A stretch of DNA of 64,000 nucleotides from UBA1952 sp965200035 (GTDB lineage: Bacteria; Bacteroidota; Bacteroidia; Chitinophagales; Chitinophagaceae). The DNA lies in contig OZ241334.1 of assembly GCA_965200035.1 (NCBI GenBank), forward strand, positions 2,170,001 to 2,234,000. Direction: 5' to 3'. The notes below the pieces were generated by a model that was not told where the DNA came from, searched no databases, and was given only the letters and a program-made list of their open reading frames with translations. Shown here one piece after another: positions 9,339-16,919 of this stretch. The first letter of the stretch is position 1. Every line of letters begins with the position of its first letter. The position numbers and the translations under genes were made by a program.

Positions 9339-9400
9339 GGATGAGGATAGCAGTAAAGACCAGCGCTGACGAACGAACAGGTGAATGTTCACCGCAATTT

Positions 9401-9646
9401 TTAGTGATTGCTGCCCACGGTGCGCTCGATTGCATCGCTTACCGCCAGGACCATGCTATCCGGCACATTCAGCCCTTTCCCATCCACAATATCGTACCGG
9501 TCCAGCTCACTCCATTTCATGAAGAAGCGCGGGAAGCCGGGAATATTTATCTCATAATGCATTCCATCGCGGCGCAGCGCGGGCAGCACGATAGCCAGCA
9601 GCTCCCGGCTATCATGGGTAATCTTTGCAGTGAAATTCTGAGGCAA
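9401..9646 (-). CDS. small conserved-looking protein of unknown function
   Basis: 81 residues starting 'MPQNFTAKITHDSRELLAIVLP'. It has balanced composition, no signal peptide and no membrane segment. The segment 'YEINIPGFPRFFMKWSELDRYDI' looks like a compact beta-rich domain. I recall similar short proteins in Chitinophagales but no named family. It stands alone between YihY and a perfect palindrome; the longer plus-strand frame over it is out of keeping with coding composition. Confidence 0.6.
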   Translation of the reverse strand: MPQNFTAKITHDSRELLAIVLPALRRDGMHYEINIPGFPRFFMKWSELDRYDIVDGKGLNVPDSMVLAVSDAIERTVGSNH

Positions 9647-9698
9647 TTGTTTCCGGAATTAAAAGGGCAAAAGTAAAAGGTAAAACGAGATTTGCTTT

Positions 9699-9731
9699 AA
9701 CGCTGGCAGGGTTTAAAACCCTGCCAGCGTT
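9699..9731. repeat. perfect 16-bp inverted repeat (REP-like or bidirectional terminator)
   Basis: AACGCTGGCAGGGTTT, one central A, then its exact reverse complement. It lies between two minus-strand genes, so the RNA hairpin could end transcription of the M49 peptidase gene. Its perfect symmetry and GC-rich stem resemble dispersed REP elements. Confidence 0.75.
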
Positions 9732-9800
9732 GGGAAAAGATAAAAGCACAAGAGCTATCCCTTACCGGAATAGCCCCTGAAGTATTCATTGATAAGATGA

Positions 9801-11870
9801 TTAGTTCACCACCGGCAAATAGCTGTAATGCTTGCCATACTCCAGCATCTGATCAAAGAAGCTGGATGGATAAGTCACCTTAATATCAATGATCTCATCG
9901 CCTTTCATCACCGGAGTCAGCTTAGGTTGTACGAAGCCTCTGTATGGCTTTACATTCAGCTTTGCATAGCGCTCCAGCACTTCCTGGTGGAGGTCAGGGT
10001 TCACCTTTACGCCATATGTTTCGATCAGGTTTTTGCCGGCTTCAAAATCGCCCTCGCTCTTGATGCGCTGAATTTCGCGCAGCAACTGGCCAAACAGATC
10101 GCGCAGTTTATCATAATCGTTCACCTGCACATACGTCTTGCCATTCTTTTTTACGAACTCGACCACATTGTCTTTCTTTCCTTTCTCATACGCCCAATAA
10201 GCATTCAGCGCGCGGTTGCGCATGTGCGCTTCTTCGATCTGGTCGCCCGGCTTCAGGCGTGTGAGCTGCGTCATCAGGCCATTCATCATATAGCTGTCGT
10301 ACTCGGCGCGGCCTACTTCCAGCGATGGCATTACACCGATATCGATCAGCTTTTTGTCCATCACATAGTACAGGCCAACCAGATCGGCACGTGCTTCTTC
10401 GAGTGCGCTGGCATAAGTTTTCAGCGTCTTGTCAGTCGTTTCCACACCGGGGTTGATCTGTCCGCTCGCATGGCCGATGCACTCATGCATATCGGTGTGC
10501 AGGTCGGCGGCCAATGCGCCGTATTTCCTGGCACGCTCGAGCACTTCAGTGTTCACACAAAACTCTTCGAGCATTCCGCTCTTGGCGCTGGCAACATTGT
10601 AAGAATGAATGATATTGCTCAGCGATACGCTCTTGGAGCCATGCTCTTTGCGGATCCAGTCGGCATTGGGCAGGTTGATGCCAATAGGCGTACTGGGCGC
10701 AGCATCGCCGCTTTCCACCACTACCGTAATGGCTTTGGCGGTAATGCCTTTCACCACTTTTTTCTTGTGCTTATCCATTAGCGGGGAATGGTCTTCAAAC
10801 CACTGGGCCTGAGCGGCAATGGCGGAAATGCGCTTGGTTGCTTCCATATCTTTGATGGATATAGTGCTTTCGTAGCTGCCTTTCTTGCCAATGGCATCCA
10901 TGTATACTTCTATAAATCCATTCACCACATCTACGCGGCTGTTCACATCTTCCACCCAGGCAATGCTGTAATCATCAAATATTTTAAGATCGCCGGTCTG
11001 GTAGAATTTCACCAGCAGATCGAGCGATTTTTTTTGTTGCTCATTTTCAGCAACCGTGCTGGCCTTCTTCAGCCAGTAAATAATGCGGTCGATGGCCGCG
11101 CCGTACATGCCACCGCTCTTCCATACATGCTCTTTTACCTGGCCATTTTCCATGACTACTTTACTGTTCAGACCCCAGGATGGCGCATTGTCCGTGGTCG
11201 GGAATTTGTTGTAAAAATCTTCTACTTGCTTTTGGGTAACGCCTTCATAGAAGTTGTTGGATGAGTTGACGACATTGTCCACATCCGGGCGAAGATCCAC
11301 CACTTTAGGCTCTACTGTTGCATCATAGACGAGCGGCTGTATGCGGGTCCAGAAAGCGTCTTTTGTTTCACCGGCATCCAGTGGCAGCTTTTTAGCATCT
11401 ATGAGCATCAGCATCTTTCTGAAATATTCCGGGCTGCATTCAGGGATGAACTTCTCATTGCCGTAGTGATGGTGATTGCCGTTGGAGAACCAAAAACGTC
11501 CGCAATAGGCTTTAAACTGCGCCCATTCCGGTGTACTTTTGGATTCCATGTTAAGGCTATACATCGCCTCCAGCGTCTTGCGCAGCAGAATTCCGTGCTT
11601 ACTCTTCTGATCATAGATGATGTCGCGTCCGCAGAGCGCTGATTCGTACAGGTAGTAAGCCAGCTTTTTTTGCTGCAGGCTCAGCTCATTAAAGCCCGGC
11701 ACCTGATAGCGCAGGGTCTGCAGGTCAGCAAAGCCTTCGGCCTCTACCTTAAAGCCTGTTTCTTTCGTAGTTGTCTTCACCGTAGTTGTCTTTTTTACCT
11801 GTGCCTGTGTGGGGGCCGGCAGGCAGCAATGTGCGCCGATCAGTGCAACCGGCAAAATCCATTTTTTCAT
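9801..11870 (-). CDS. M49 dipeptidyl-peptidase III-family zinc peptidase, exported
   Basis: 689 residues with a signal peptide (to about residue 23, 'APTQA/QV'). The zinc site is HECIGH at 462-467, the six-residue H-E-x-x-G-H form found only in family M49, with the third ligand in EEARAD at 491-496. The upstream 'YGALAADLHTDMHECIGHASGQINPGV' matches the Bacteroidota DPP III-like group. The family removes dipeptides from peptide N-termini; export suggests a periplasmic role in peptide use. It is a single gene, divergent from the next lipoprotein. Confidence 0.9.
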   Translation of the reverse strand: MKKWILPVALIGAHCCLPAPTQAQVKKTTTVKTTTKETGFKVEAEGFADLQTLRYQVPGFNELSLQQKKLAYYLYESALCGRDIIYDQKSKHGILLRKTLEAMYSLNMESKSTPEWAQFKAYCGRFWFSNGNHHHYGNEKFIPECSPEYFRKMLMLIDAKKLPLDAGETKDAFWTRIQPLVYDATVEPKVVDLRPDVDNVVNSSNNFYEGVTQKQVEDFYNKFPTTDNAPSWGLNSKVVMENGQVKEHVWKSGGMYGAAIDRIIYWLKKASTVAENEQQKKSLDLLVKFYQTGDLKIFDDYSIAWVEDVNSRVDVVNGFIEVYMDAIGKKGSYESTISIKDMEATKRISAIAAQAQWFEDHSPLMDKHKKKVVKGITAKAITVVVESGDAAPSTPIGINLPNADWIRKEHGSKSVSLSNIIHSYNVASAKSGMLEEFCVNTEVLERARKYGALAADLHTDMHECIGHASGQINPGVETTDKTLKTYASALEEARADLVGLYYVMDKKLIDIGVMPSLEVGRAEYDSYMMNGLMTQLTRLKPGDQIEEAHMRNRALNAYWAYEKGKKDNVVEFVKKNGKTYVQVNDYDKLRDLFGQLLREIQRIKSEGDFEAGKNLIETYGVKVNPDLHQEVLERYAKLNVKPYRGFVQPKLTPVMKGDEIIDIKVTYPSSFFDQMLEYGKHYSYLPVVN

Positions 11871-11983
11871 TTATTGAGGTGTAATTGTATGCTTCGAATG
11901 AATAAAAGTAGCCCAAACACCGGAAGTTTGGCCGCACAAGGCATTTTTTACCGCCAACAGCGGGATTTATGCCTGCCTGCCAA

Positions 11984-11991
11984 TACTTTTG
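11984..11991 (+). promoter_or_regulatory. TAnnTTTG box very close to the start codon
   Basis: TACTTTTG ends 7 bp before the ATG at 11999. If it is the -7 element, the transcript would begin at or next to the start codon and be nearly leaderless. Confidence 0.45.
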
Positions 11992-11998
11992 CCGCGAT

Positions 11999-12481
11999 AT
12001 GAAAAAGCTGTCTGTCCTGATGGTGCTGATCCTGCTCGCTGCCTGTAGCGCACCGGACCATAATGCTTCAAAAAACAACCCTGCTGCGGGATGGACGCCG
12101 CCCGGCGCAGGCGCGGTGGTAGCCGCGGATAGTATGCAATATCATGGCGATGCGCTCAACCGGTTTTACTTTGTGGTGAAGCTGACGGTGAGCAGTGACA
12201 ATGAACAGGCCAATGCCAATGGCGATTATGGATTTGTGTATGATGTAAACACGCATTGCGGCCCCGGCGTGCTTACCGGAAAGATAACGATGCCTACAGG
12301 CGGCAAAAGCCTGAAACCCTTGCTGCGCGCAGCACCGGAAGGCGGTAATAAATATATTGTAGGCTTCATTGCCGGCAGCGATATGGGTGGCGATGGCAAG
12401 ACTTTTCAGGAGCTTTATTCCATCACTGCGGAAAAAGAAAATATTGAAATCAGGCAACTGAAAAACTATCGCTTCCGGTAA
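11999..12481 (+). CDS. small lipoprotein of unknown function
   Basis: From the ATG at 11999 the protein begins MKKLSVLMVLILLAACSAP, a lipoprotein signal peptide with lipobox LAAC. The mature part (about 140 residues) has a beta-rich look ('RFYFVVKLTVSSDNEQ', 'YGFVYDVNTHCGPGVLTGKITMP') and no motif I recognise. The frame also opens at 11969, but the lipobox fixes the start. It is followed 73 bp later by a dioxygenase gene in the same direction. Confidence 0.8.
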   Translation: MKKLSVLMVLILLAACSAPDHNASKNNPAAGWTPPGAGAVVAADSMQYHGDALNRFYFVVKLTVSSDNEQANANGDYGFVYDVNTHCGPGVLTGKITMPTGGKSLKPLLRAAPEGGNKYIVGFIAGSDMGGDGKTFQELYSITAEKENIEIRQLKNYRFR

Positions 12482-12554
12482 GCTGCTGTTTTCTGAATTG
12501 CAGGAATGGCGTACCTTTTCAGCGATTATTTTAAAAAATAAAAACGACATTTAC

Positions 12555-13499
12555 ATGAATATCCCTGTAGTAGATCTCGCTCATTTTACCAACGGCACTC
12601 CGCAGCAAAAGCAGGAGTTTGTACAGCAGCTTGGCAAGGCTTACGAAGAAGTAGGCTTTGTGGCAGTAAAAAATCACGGCATTCCCGATGCGCTGATCAA
12701 AGACTTGTACGCTTATGTGCAGCAGTTTTTCATCCTTTCTACAGAAGAAAAGGAAAGCTACGAGAAGAAAGAGCTGGCCGGACAGCGCGGCTACACTTCA
12801 TTTGGCCGCGAGCACGCCAAAGGCTATGATGCGCCGGACCTGAAAGAGTTTTTCCAGTACGGACAAGAAGTGACGGATAACGACCCGATCAAAAGCGAAT
12901 ATCCGGATAATGTAACGGTAGAGAAAGTACCGCCATTCACACCTACGCTGCGCGCATCCTACAAGGCTTTCGAACAAAGCGGAACTGCATTATTGCAGGC
13001 CATAGCGCTGTACCTGCGTCTGGATGAGCACTACTTTGATCAGTATGTGCACAATGGCAATTCCATCCTGCGCGCTATTCATTATCCGCCCATCATGCAG
13101 GAACCGAAGTCTGCTATCCGTGCCGAGCAGCATGAAGATATAAACCTCATTACCCTATTGGTAGGAGCCAGCGCTGATGGACTGCAGATACAGACCAAAA
13201 CGGGCGATTGGGTTCCGGTAACCTCGCTGCCGGAGCAGATCGTAGTGAATGTGGGCGATATGCTCCAGCGCCTCACCAATAATAAGCTGAAAAGCACCAC
13301 ACACCGTGTAGTAAATCCGCCGCGCGAAATGTGGGGCACTTCCCGTTTCTCCATTCCTTTCTTCCTGCACCCGAAAAGCGATATGAGCCTCAAGTGCCTG
13401 GATAGCTGTATTGATACGCAGCATCCGAAAGCATACGAAGATGCAACAGCCGGTGAATATCTGGATGAGCGCTTGCGCGAAATAGGCCTGAAAAAATAA
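12555..13499 (+). CDS. isopenicillin-N-synthase-like 2-oxoglutarate/Fe(II) dioxygenase
   Basis: The start at 12555 ('MNIPVVDLAHF') is preferred over 12498 because the family begins with 'IPVIDL'. From this start the iron ligands are H193 and D195 ('QHEDINLITLL') and H250 ('STTHRVVNPP'); the 2-oxoglutarate-binding Arg is R264 in 'SRFSIPFF'. The length of 314 residues is normal. The family performs oxidations such as hydroxylation or ring closure; the substrate cannot be read from sequence. No biosynthetic cluster surrounds it. Confidence 0.9.
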   Translation: MNIPVVDLAHFTNGTPQQKQEFVQQLGKAYEEVGFVAVKNHGIPDALIKDLYAYVQQFFILSTEEKESYEKKELAGQRGYTSFGREHAKGYDAPDLKEFFQYGQEVTDNDPIKSEYPDNVTVEKVPPFTPTLRASYKAFEQSGTALLQAIALYLRLDEHYFDQYVHNGNSILRAIHYPPIMQEPKSAIRAEQHEDINLITLLVGASADGLQIQTKTGDWVPVTSLPEQIVVNVGDMLQRLTNNKLKSTTHRVVNPPREMWGTSRFSIPFFLHPKSDMSLKCLDSCIDTQHPKAYEDATAGEYLDERLREIGLKK

Positions 13500-13513
13500 C
13501 GCTGTGCTACATA

Positions 13514-13541
13514 AGGTCGGGACGCGAAGCGACCTGAGCCG
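13514..13541 (+). repeat. dispersed palindromic repeat, family 1, copy B
   Basis: AGGTCG, a 10-base loop, then CGACCT. The same sequence with small changes occurs inverted at 5373-5399. It sits just after the dioxygenase stop codon. Confidence 0.6.
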
Positions 13542-13610
13542 CTACAGAATGGGTAATTTCAATGATTTGCCAGGCAGCGATAACGGACAATGCTTCGTCC
13601 AATTTTCTGC

Positions 13611-13618
13611 TACATTTG
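13611..13618 (+). promoter_or_regulatory. TAnnTTTG -7 box for the three-gene operon
   Basis: TACATTTG, 23 bp before the ATG at 13641. No obvious -33 box. Confidence 0.5.
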
Positions 13619-13640
13619 ATATAGCATTGTACATTAGATT

Positions 13641-14360
13641 ATGGCAGATAACAACAATACAGGCGGGCTTTTCGGCGGGTTGAAGAAGTTGCTTTTCAAA
13701 GATGAATTTGCAGAACAGTCTGCGCCATCGCAAAAAGAGACTCCGCCACCTGTACCACCACAACAGCAGACCTATCAGCAGACGCCACCGCCGCTTCCGG
13801 TAAGCATTACATCCCTTTCAGGGAACAATAACAGCACCCCCCCTTCCGGCAATCCGGATGATCAGATGCGCGCCAAAGCATACCAGCTGCTCGAATCCAT
13901 CAATCAGCCGGGCGTGGATTTTCTGGAAATATGGAATGCAGCGGAAGAGAACGGCGGAGCCACCGGAGCCAATATCCGTGCAGCATTCAACGCGCTGAAG
14001 TATGCAGACAAAACGCTGACGAAAGATAAAATTCTGAGCACCGGCAGCTATTACACCGGCGAGCTGCAAAAAGCGCTCGATACAGACCTGGCCCGCAAAG
14101 TTGCCCAACAACAGCAGCTTGAAGGAGAGAAAAACCAGCAACGTCAAAACCTGACGGCCGGAATAGGAGATATAGAGAAGCAGATCTCCGCCATGCAACA
14201 GTCGCTCACCGATAAAAAACAACAACTCGCCGAACTGGATGCGACCTACGAGCCGAAAATGGCGGACATTGCTCAAAAAATGCAAAGCGGCAGGTCCACC
14301 ATCACAGCCATGTTACAACAGATGCGTGCCATGCTTGCCATTGTAGAAAAGGAATTATAA
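13641..14360 (+). CDS. coiled-coil protein of unknown function, first gene of an uncharacterised trio
   Basis: 239 residues, no signal peptide. A short N-terminal 'GLFGGLKKLLFKDEF' segment could be an amphipathic membrane-binding helix. A Pro/Gln/Ser-rich linker follows (about 30-75), then a helical domain ('AKAYQLLESINQPGVDFLEIWNAAEENGG...FNALKYAD') and a C-terminal coiled coil (about 150-239, 'DIEKQISAMQQSLTDKKQQLAEL'). It is 25 bp ahead of the next gene; all three genes of the run share direction and close spacing. I do not recognise the family. The coiled coil suggests partnering with the second gene, which is also coiled-coil. Confidence 0.8.
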   Translation: MADNNNTGGLFGGLKKLLFKDEFAEQSAPSQKETPPPVPPQQQTYQQTPPPLPVSITSLSGNNNSTPPSGNPDDQMRAKAYQLLESINQPGVDFLEIWNAAEENGGATGANIRAAFNALKYADKTLTKDKILSTGSYYTGELQKALDTDLARKVAQQQQLEGEKNQQRQNLTAGIGDIEKQISAMQQSLTDKKQQLAELDATYEPKMADIAQKMQSGRSTITAMLQQMRAMLAIVEKEL

Positions 14361-14385
14361 AACTTTTTTTAAAACAAGAATTGCT

Positions 14386-15522
14386 ATGAGCACAAGTTCG
14401 CAATACATGCCGGCCACCATTCCCGCAGAGTTACGCAATCAGTTACCCATCTTTCAGGTATTAGGCGATAAGCTGCCTGCCAGAGTGAAAACGCCTGAAG
14501 GAAAGAAAACCGCCAGTGCTATCCTCTTCTGGATACTTGTGCTGGGCGGCGCCGCAGCTTTCGTAATGAATATCGGATCTATACTGGCATTCGTGCATAG
14601 TTTTATAGCCTTCGCCACACAAAGCATCCTTTTAATAGCATTGTCTGTTGTATTGATCGTATTGCTGTTGCTGGCTCCGCGCATCATTCAGGTGCTGCAT
14701 CGGGCAGGAAGCACCTTGCTTTTCAAAAGCGAGCAAAATATTGTACGCAACAACCCGATTACTTCGCTGCAAATGCTGCTGCGCGATGCTAAGGATACAC
14801 TCAAAAGAGTAAAAGACAAAATCGCCAATGTAGATGGCGTGCGCATTGATATGATCCAGAGCGGCGAGAATGCACAACGCGCTGCTACTGACAAATATGC
14901 ACTGGCCAAGCGTTTCACTACAGATGCAGCCAACCTCGATACTGCAGCCCAAAACTCCGATACGCAGCAGAATGCAGAGAAAGCAGCGGCTTTGCGCCGC
15001 GATGCCAAAGAGACACGCACCAAAGCATTCCTGGTAGGCAAGGAAGGAGAAGCGGAAGAGCAGAATGCACGCAGCTATGCTCAATACGCCAATCAGTTTG
15101 CCAAAGTGCTGGAAGTGCTCAAGGATAATGAGAGCGCCGCACGCATCTACGTAAGCACACTGGACAGCAGTATCTCTATCATCAACAAAAAGCTGGAGGC
15201 GACCAACAAGATGAAGAGCGCTACAGACGGACTGGCCGAAGTATTCAACATCAAGGATGGCTGGGTATTCCAGGAAGCGATGGGCGCCGCTACAACCGCT
15301 ATTTCCCAGAACATCGCCGATATCCGCTCCAACCTGGAATTTCTCGATCAGAACAATAAGGTAACTGTAGGCGGCGCGCCAAGCCAGGAAGAGCTGAATG
15401 CCTTTATTCAAAAAGTGGACGAGCGCAACCTGAAGGTGCTGAATGTAAGCCAGATTGGTACGTCTTCTTACGAACTGAAGCCGGAAGAAAAAGTAGATCG
15501 CGGTTTCTCTTTGCTTGATTAA
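14386..15522 (+). CDS. two-TM coiled-coil membrane protein of unknown function, second gene of the trio
   Basis: 378 residues. Two hydrophobic segments (about 44-62 and 79-98) are followed by a long Ala/Gln/Glu/Lys-rich helical domain (about 115-345) with PspA-like composition. The N-terminus and the large C-terminal domain should be on the same side of the membrane, probably cytoplasmic. No catalytic motif. Its place between a soluble coiled-coil protein and a membrane-anchored ASKHA-like protein suggests a scaffold in an inner-membrane complex. This is inference from neighbours only. Confidence 0.8.
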   Translation: MSTSSQYMPATIPAELRNQLPIFQVLGDKLPARVKTPEGKKTASAILFWILVLGGAAAFVMNIGSILAFVHSFIAFATQSILLIALSVVLIVLLLLAPRIIQVLHRAGSTLLFKSEQNIVRNNPITSLQMLLRDAKDTLKRVKDKIANVDGVRIDMIQSGENAQRAATDKYALAKRFTTDAANLDTAAQNSDTQQNAEKAAALRRDAKETRTKAFLVGKEGEAEEQNARSYAQYANQFAKVLEVLKDNESAARIYVSTLDSSISIINKKLEATNKMKSATDGLAEVFNIKDGWVFQEAMGAATTAISQNIADIRSNLEFLDQNNKVTVGGAPSQEELNAFIQKVDERNLKVLNVSQIGTSSYELKPEEKVDRGFSLLD

Positions 15523-15581
15523 TTTTCAGGAAATCATTATTCTTTTTGCAGCATAACCATTCATCAAATAATCCCAAAAAC

Positions 15582-16628
15582 ATGGCAAACGAACCATCAA
15601 CGTGGAGCCGCCTCCGCTGGCCTGTAAAAGCAATCATCATTGGCGTGCCACTTATTGCCGCCGTATGGTTGGGCGCTAAGAGCGGCTTCATAGGCGCAGG
15701 TCCCGCTCCTGAAAAGACTGAGCAAACTACCAGCACATCTTCCACCACTTCATCTGATAATGCAGGAAGCGAAGAAGGTAAAAAATCCAAAGAATCATCC
15801 GGCAGCACCAGCGGTGAGCGCCGCACCTTTGCCTACCAGCCTGAAAAGCCGGTTAATGGTACGATGAAAGGTGTAGTAGAAGTAGGCGCGTCCGGCTTCA
15901 ACTCGTTTATCATCAATATTGATAGAGAAAAGCACTGGGAGATCGTGTCCAAGGATTTCGGACAATCGCTCGCTTATGAAGGACTGGCCACCACCGAAGA
16001 CATCCGCGCAGGTCTGAAGAAATACCTGGCAGGCATGTTTGAAAAAGGCGTTCAGAACAAGAATATGCACTTCGTGATCTCATCCGGCGCACAGAAAGAG
16101 CCAAAGACTGCAGGCATCGTCAGCGAACTGAAAAAAATGGGCTATATAGTGAATCTCGTAACGCCTGAGCAGGAAGGCAAGCTGGCCCTCAAATCTGTAC
16201 AACCGGCTTCTTATCAGGACAATTCTTTTGTGGCGGATATCGGATCGGGCAATACCAAAGTATCGTGGTATGAAGGTGAGAGCCTGAAAGCGCTAGAACT
16301 ACCGGGGGCAAAATACTATGAAAAAGGAACAGCGGATGATGCAGTAACCAGCGAAGTAAAAGGCAAGATGGCGGCACTGCCTGCGGCAAAAAAGGAAGTT
16401 TGCTTCATCATAGGCGGCGTACCGTACGAACTGGCCAAAATGGGCCGCCAGGGCGAAGAGCGCTATACCGTGCTGAATGCACCGGGTACGTACAATGTAG
16501 ATAAAGCCAAAATCAAAGCCGGCCTTAACATTTACAAAGCGCTGGCAGAAGCTAGCGGCTGCGATACATTCGTATTCGATTGGGATGCCAACTTTACCAT
16601 CGGCTTTCTGCTGAGCCTGCCTTCGTAG
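15582..16628 (+). CDS. membrane-anchored Ppx/GppA-like ASKHA-fold protein, third gene of the trio
   Basis: Start taken at the ATG at 15582 (the frame opens at 15546). One TM segment (about 15-31), a Ser/Thr/Glu-rich linker (43-80), then a globular domain. Its landmarks follow the exopolyphosphatase/GppA order: phosphate-1-like 'VVEVGASGFNSF' (98-109), 'EQEGKLAL' (196-203, compare the Ppx 'EEArL' motif), phosphate-2-like 'DIGSGNTK' (219-226) and a late 'FIIGGVPYEL'. It is short for full Ppx enzymes, so ATP or polyphosphate chemistry is possible but unproven. It could sense or hydrolyse a phosphorylated ligand. The domain side relative to the membrane is probably cytoplasmic. Confidence 0.7.
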   Translation: MANEPSTWSRLRWPVKAIIIGVPLIAAVWLGAKSGFIGAGPAPEKTEQTTSTSSTTSSDNAGSEEGKKSKESSGSTSGERRTFAYQPEKPVNGTMKGVVEVGASGFNSFIINIDREKHWEIVSKDFGQSLAYEGLATTEDIRAGLKKYLAGMFEKGVQNKNMHFVISSGAQKEPKTAGIVSELKKMGYIVNLVTPEQEGKLALKSVQPASYQDNSFVADIGSGNTKVSWYEGESLKALELPGAKYYEKGTADDAVTSEVKGKMAALPAAKKEVCFIIGGVPYELAKMGRQGEERYTVLNAPGTYNVDKAKIKAGLNIYKALAEASGCDTFVFDWDANFTIGFLLSLPS

Positions 16629-16702
16629 TCCCCCATACCGGCCTTCCCCGGAAGGGGCCTTTGGGCATGGTATGGTTATCAGTTAATATTTTATCTCTTA
16701 AA

Positions 16703-16735
16703 AAGAACCCCATGGTTTTCCATGGTGTTCTTTTT
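16703..16735 (+). terminator. terminator after the trio operon
   Basis: GAACcCCATGG, TTTT loop, CCATGGtGTTC, then TTTTT. Confidence 0.75.
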
Positions 16736-16870
16736 CATCACTGTATGAGATTAAGGAAAAAAAGCCTGGCACCACAGTAGCATTGAAGCTTAATAGAAAG
16801 ATGTTGCGCGCAACTGCCTTTTTGCTTACTTTTTGGGCGAGCAAAAAAGTAAGAAATCGATATCAAAACA

Positions 16871-16902
16871 AAAAGCCCTGTAGTGTTTACTACAGGGCTT
16901 TT
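16871..16902. terminator. bidirectional terminator
   Basis: Perfect 13-bp stem AAAAGCCCTGTAG / CTACAGGGCTTTT between the convergent trio operon and the pseudouridine synthase gene; A and T tracts are part of the stem. Confidence 0.8.
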
Positions 16903-16919
16903 CAGCTTATAAAAAAGAA

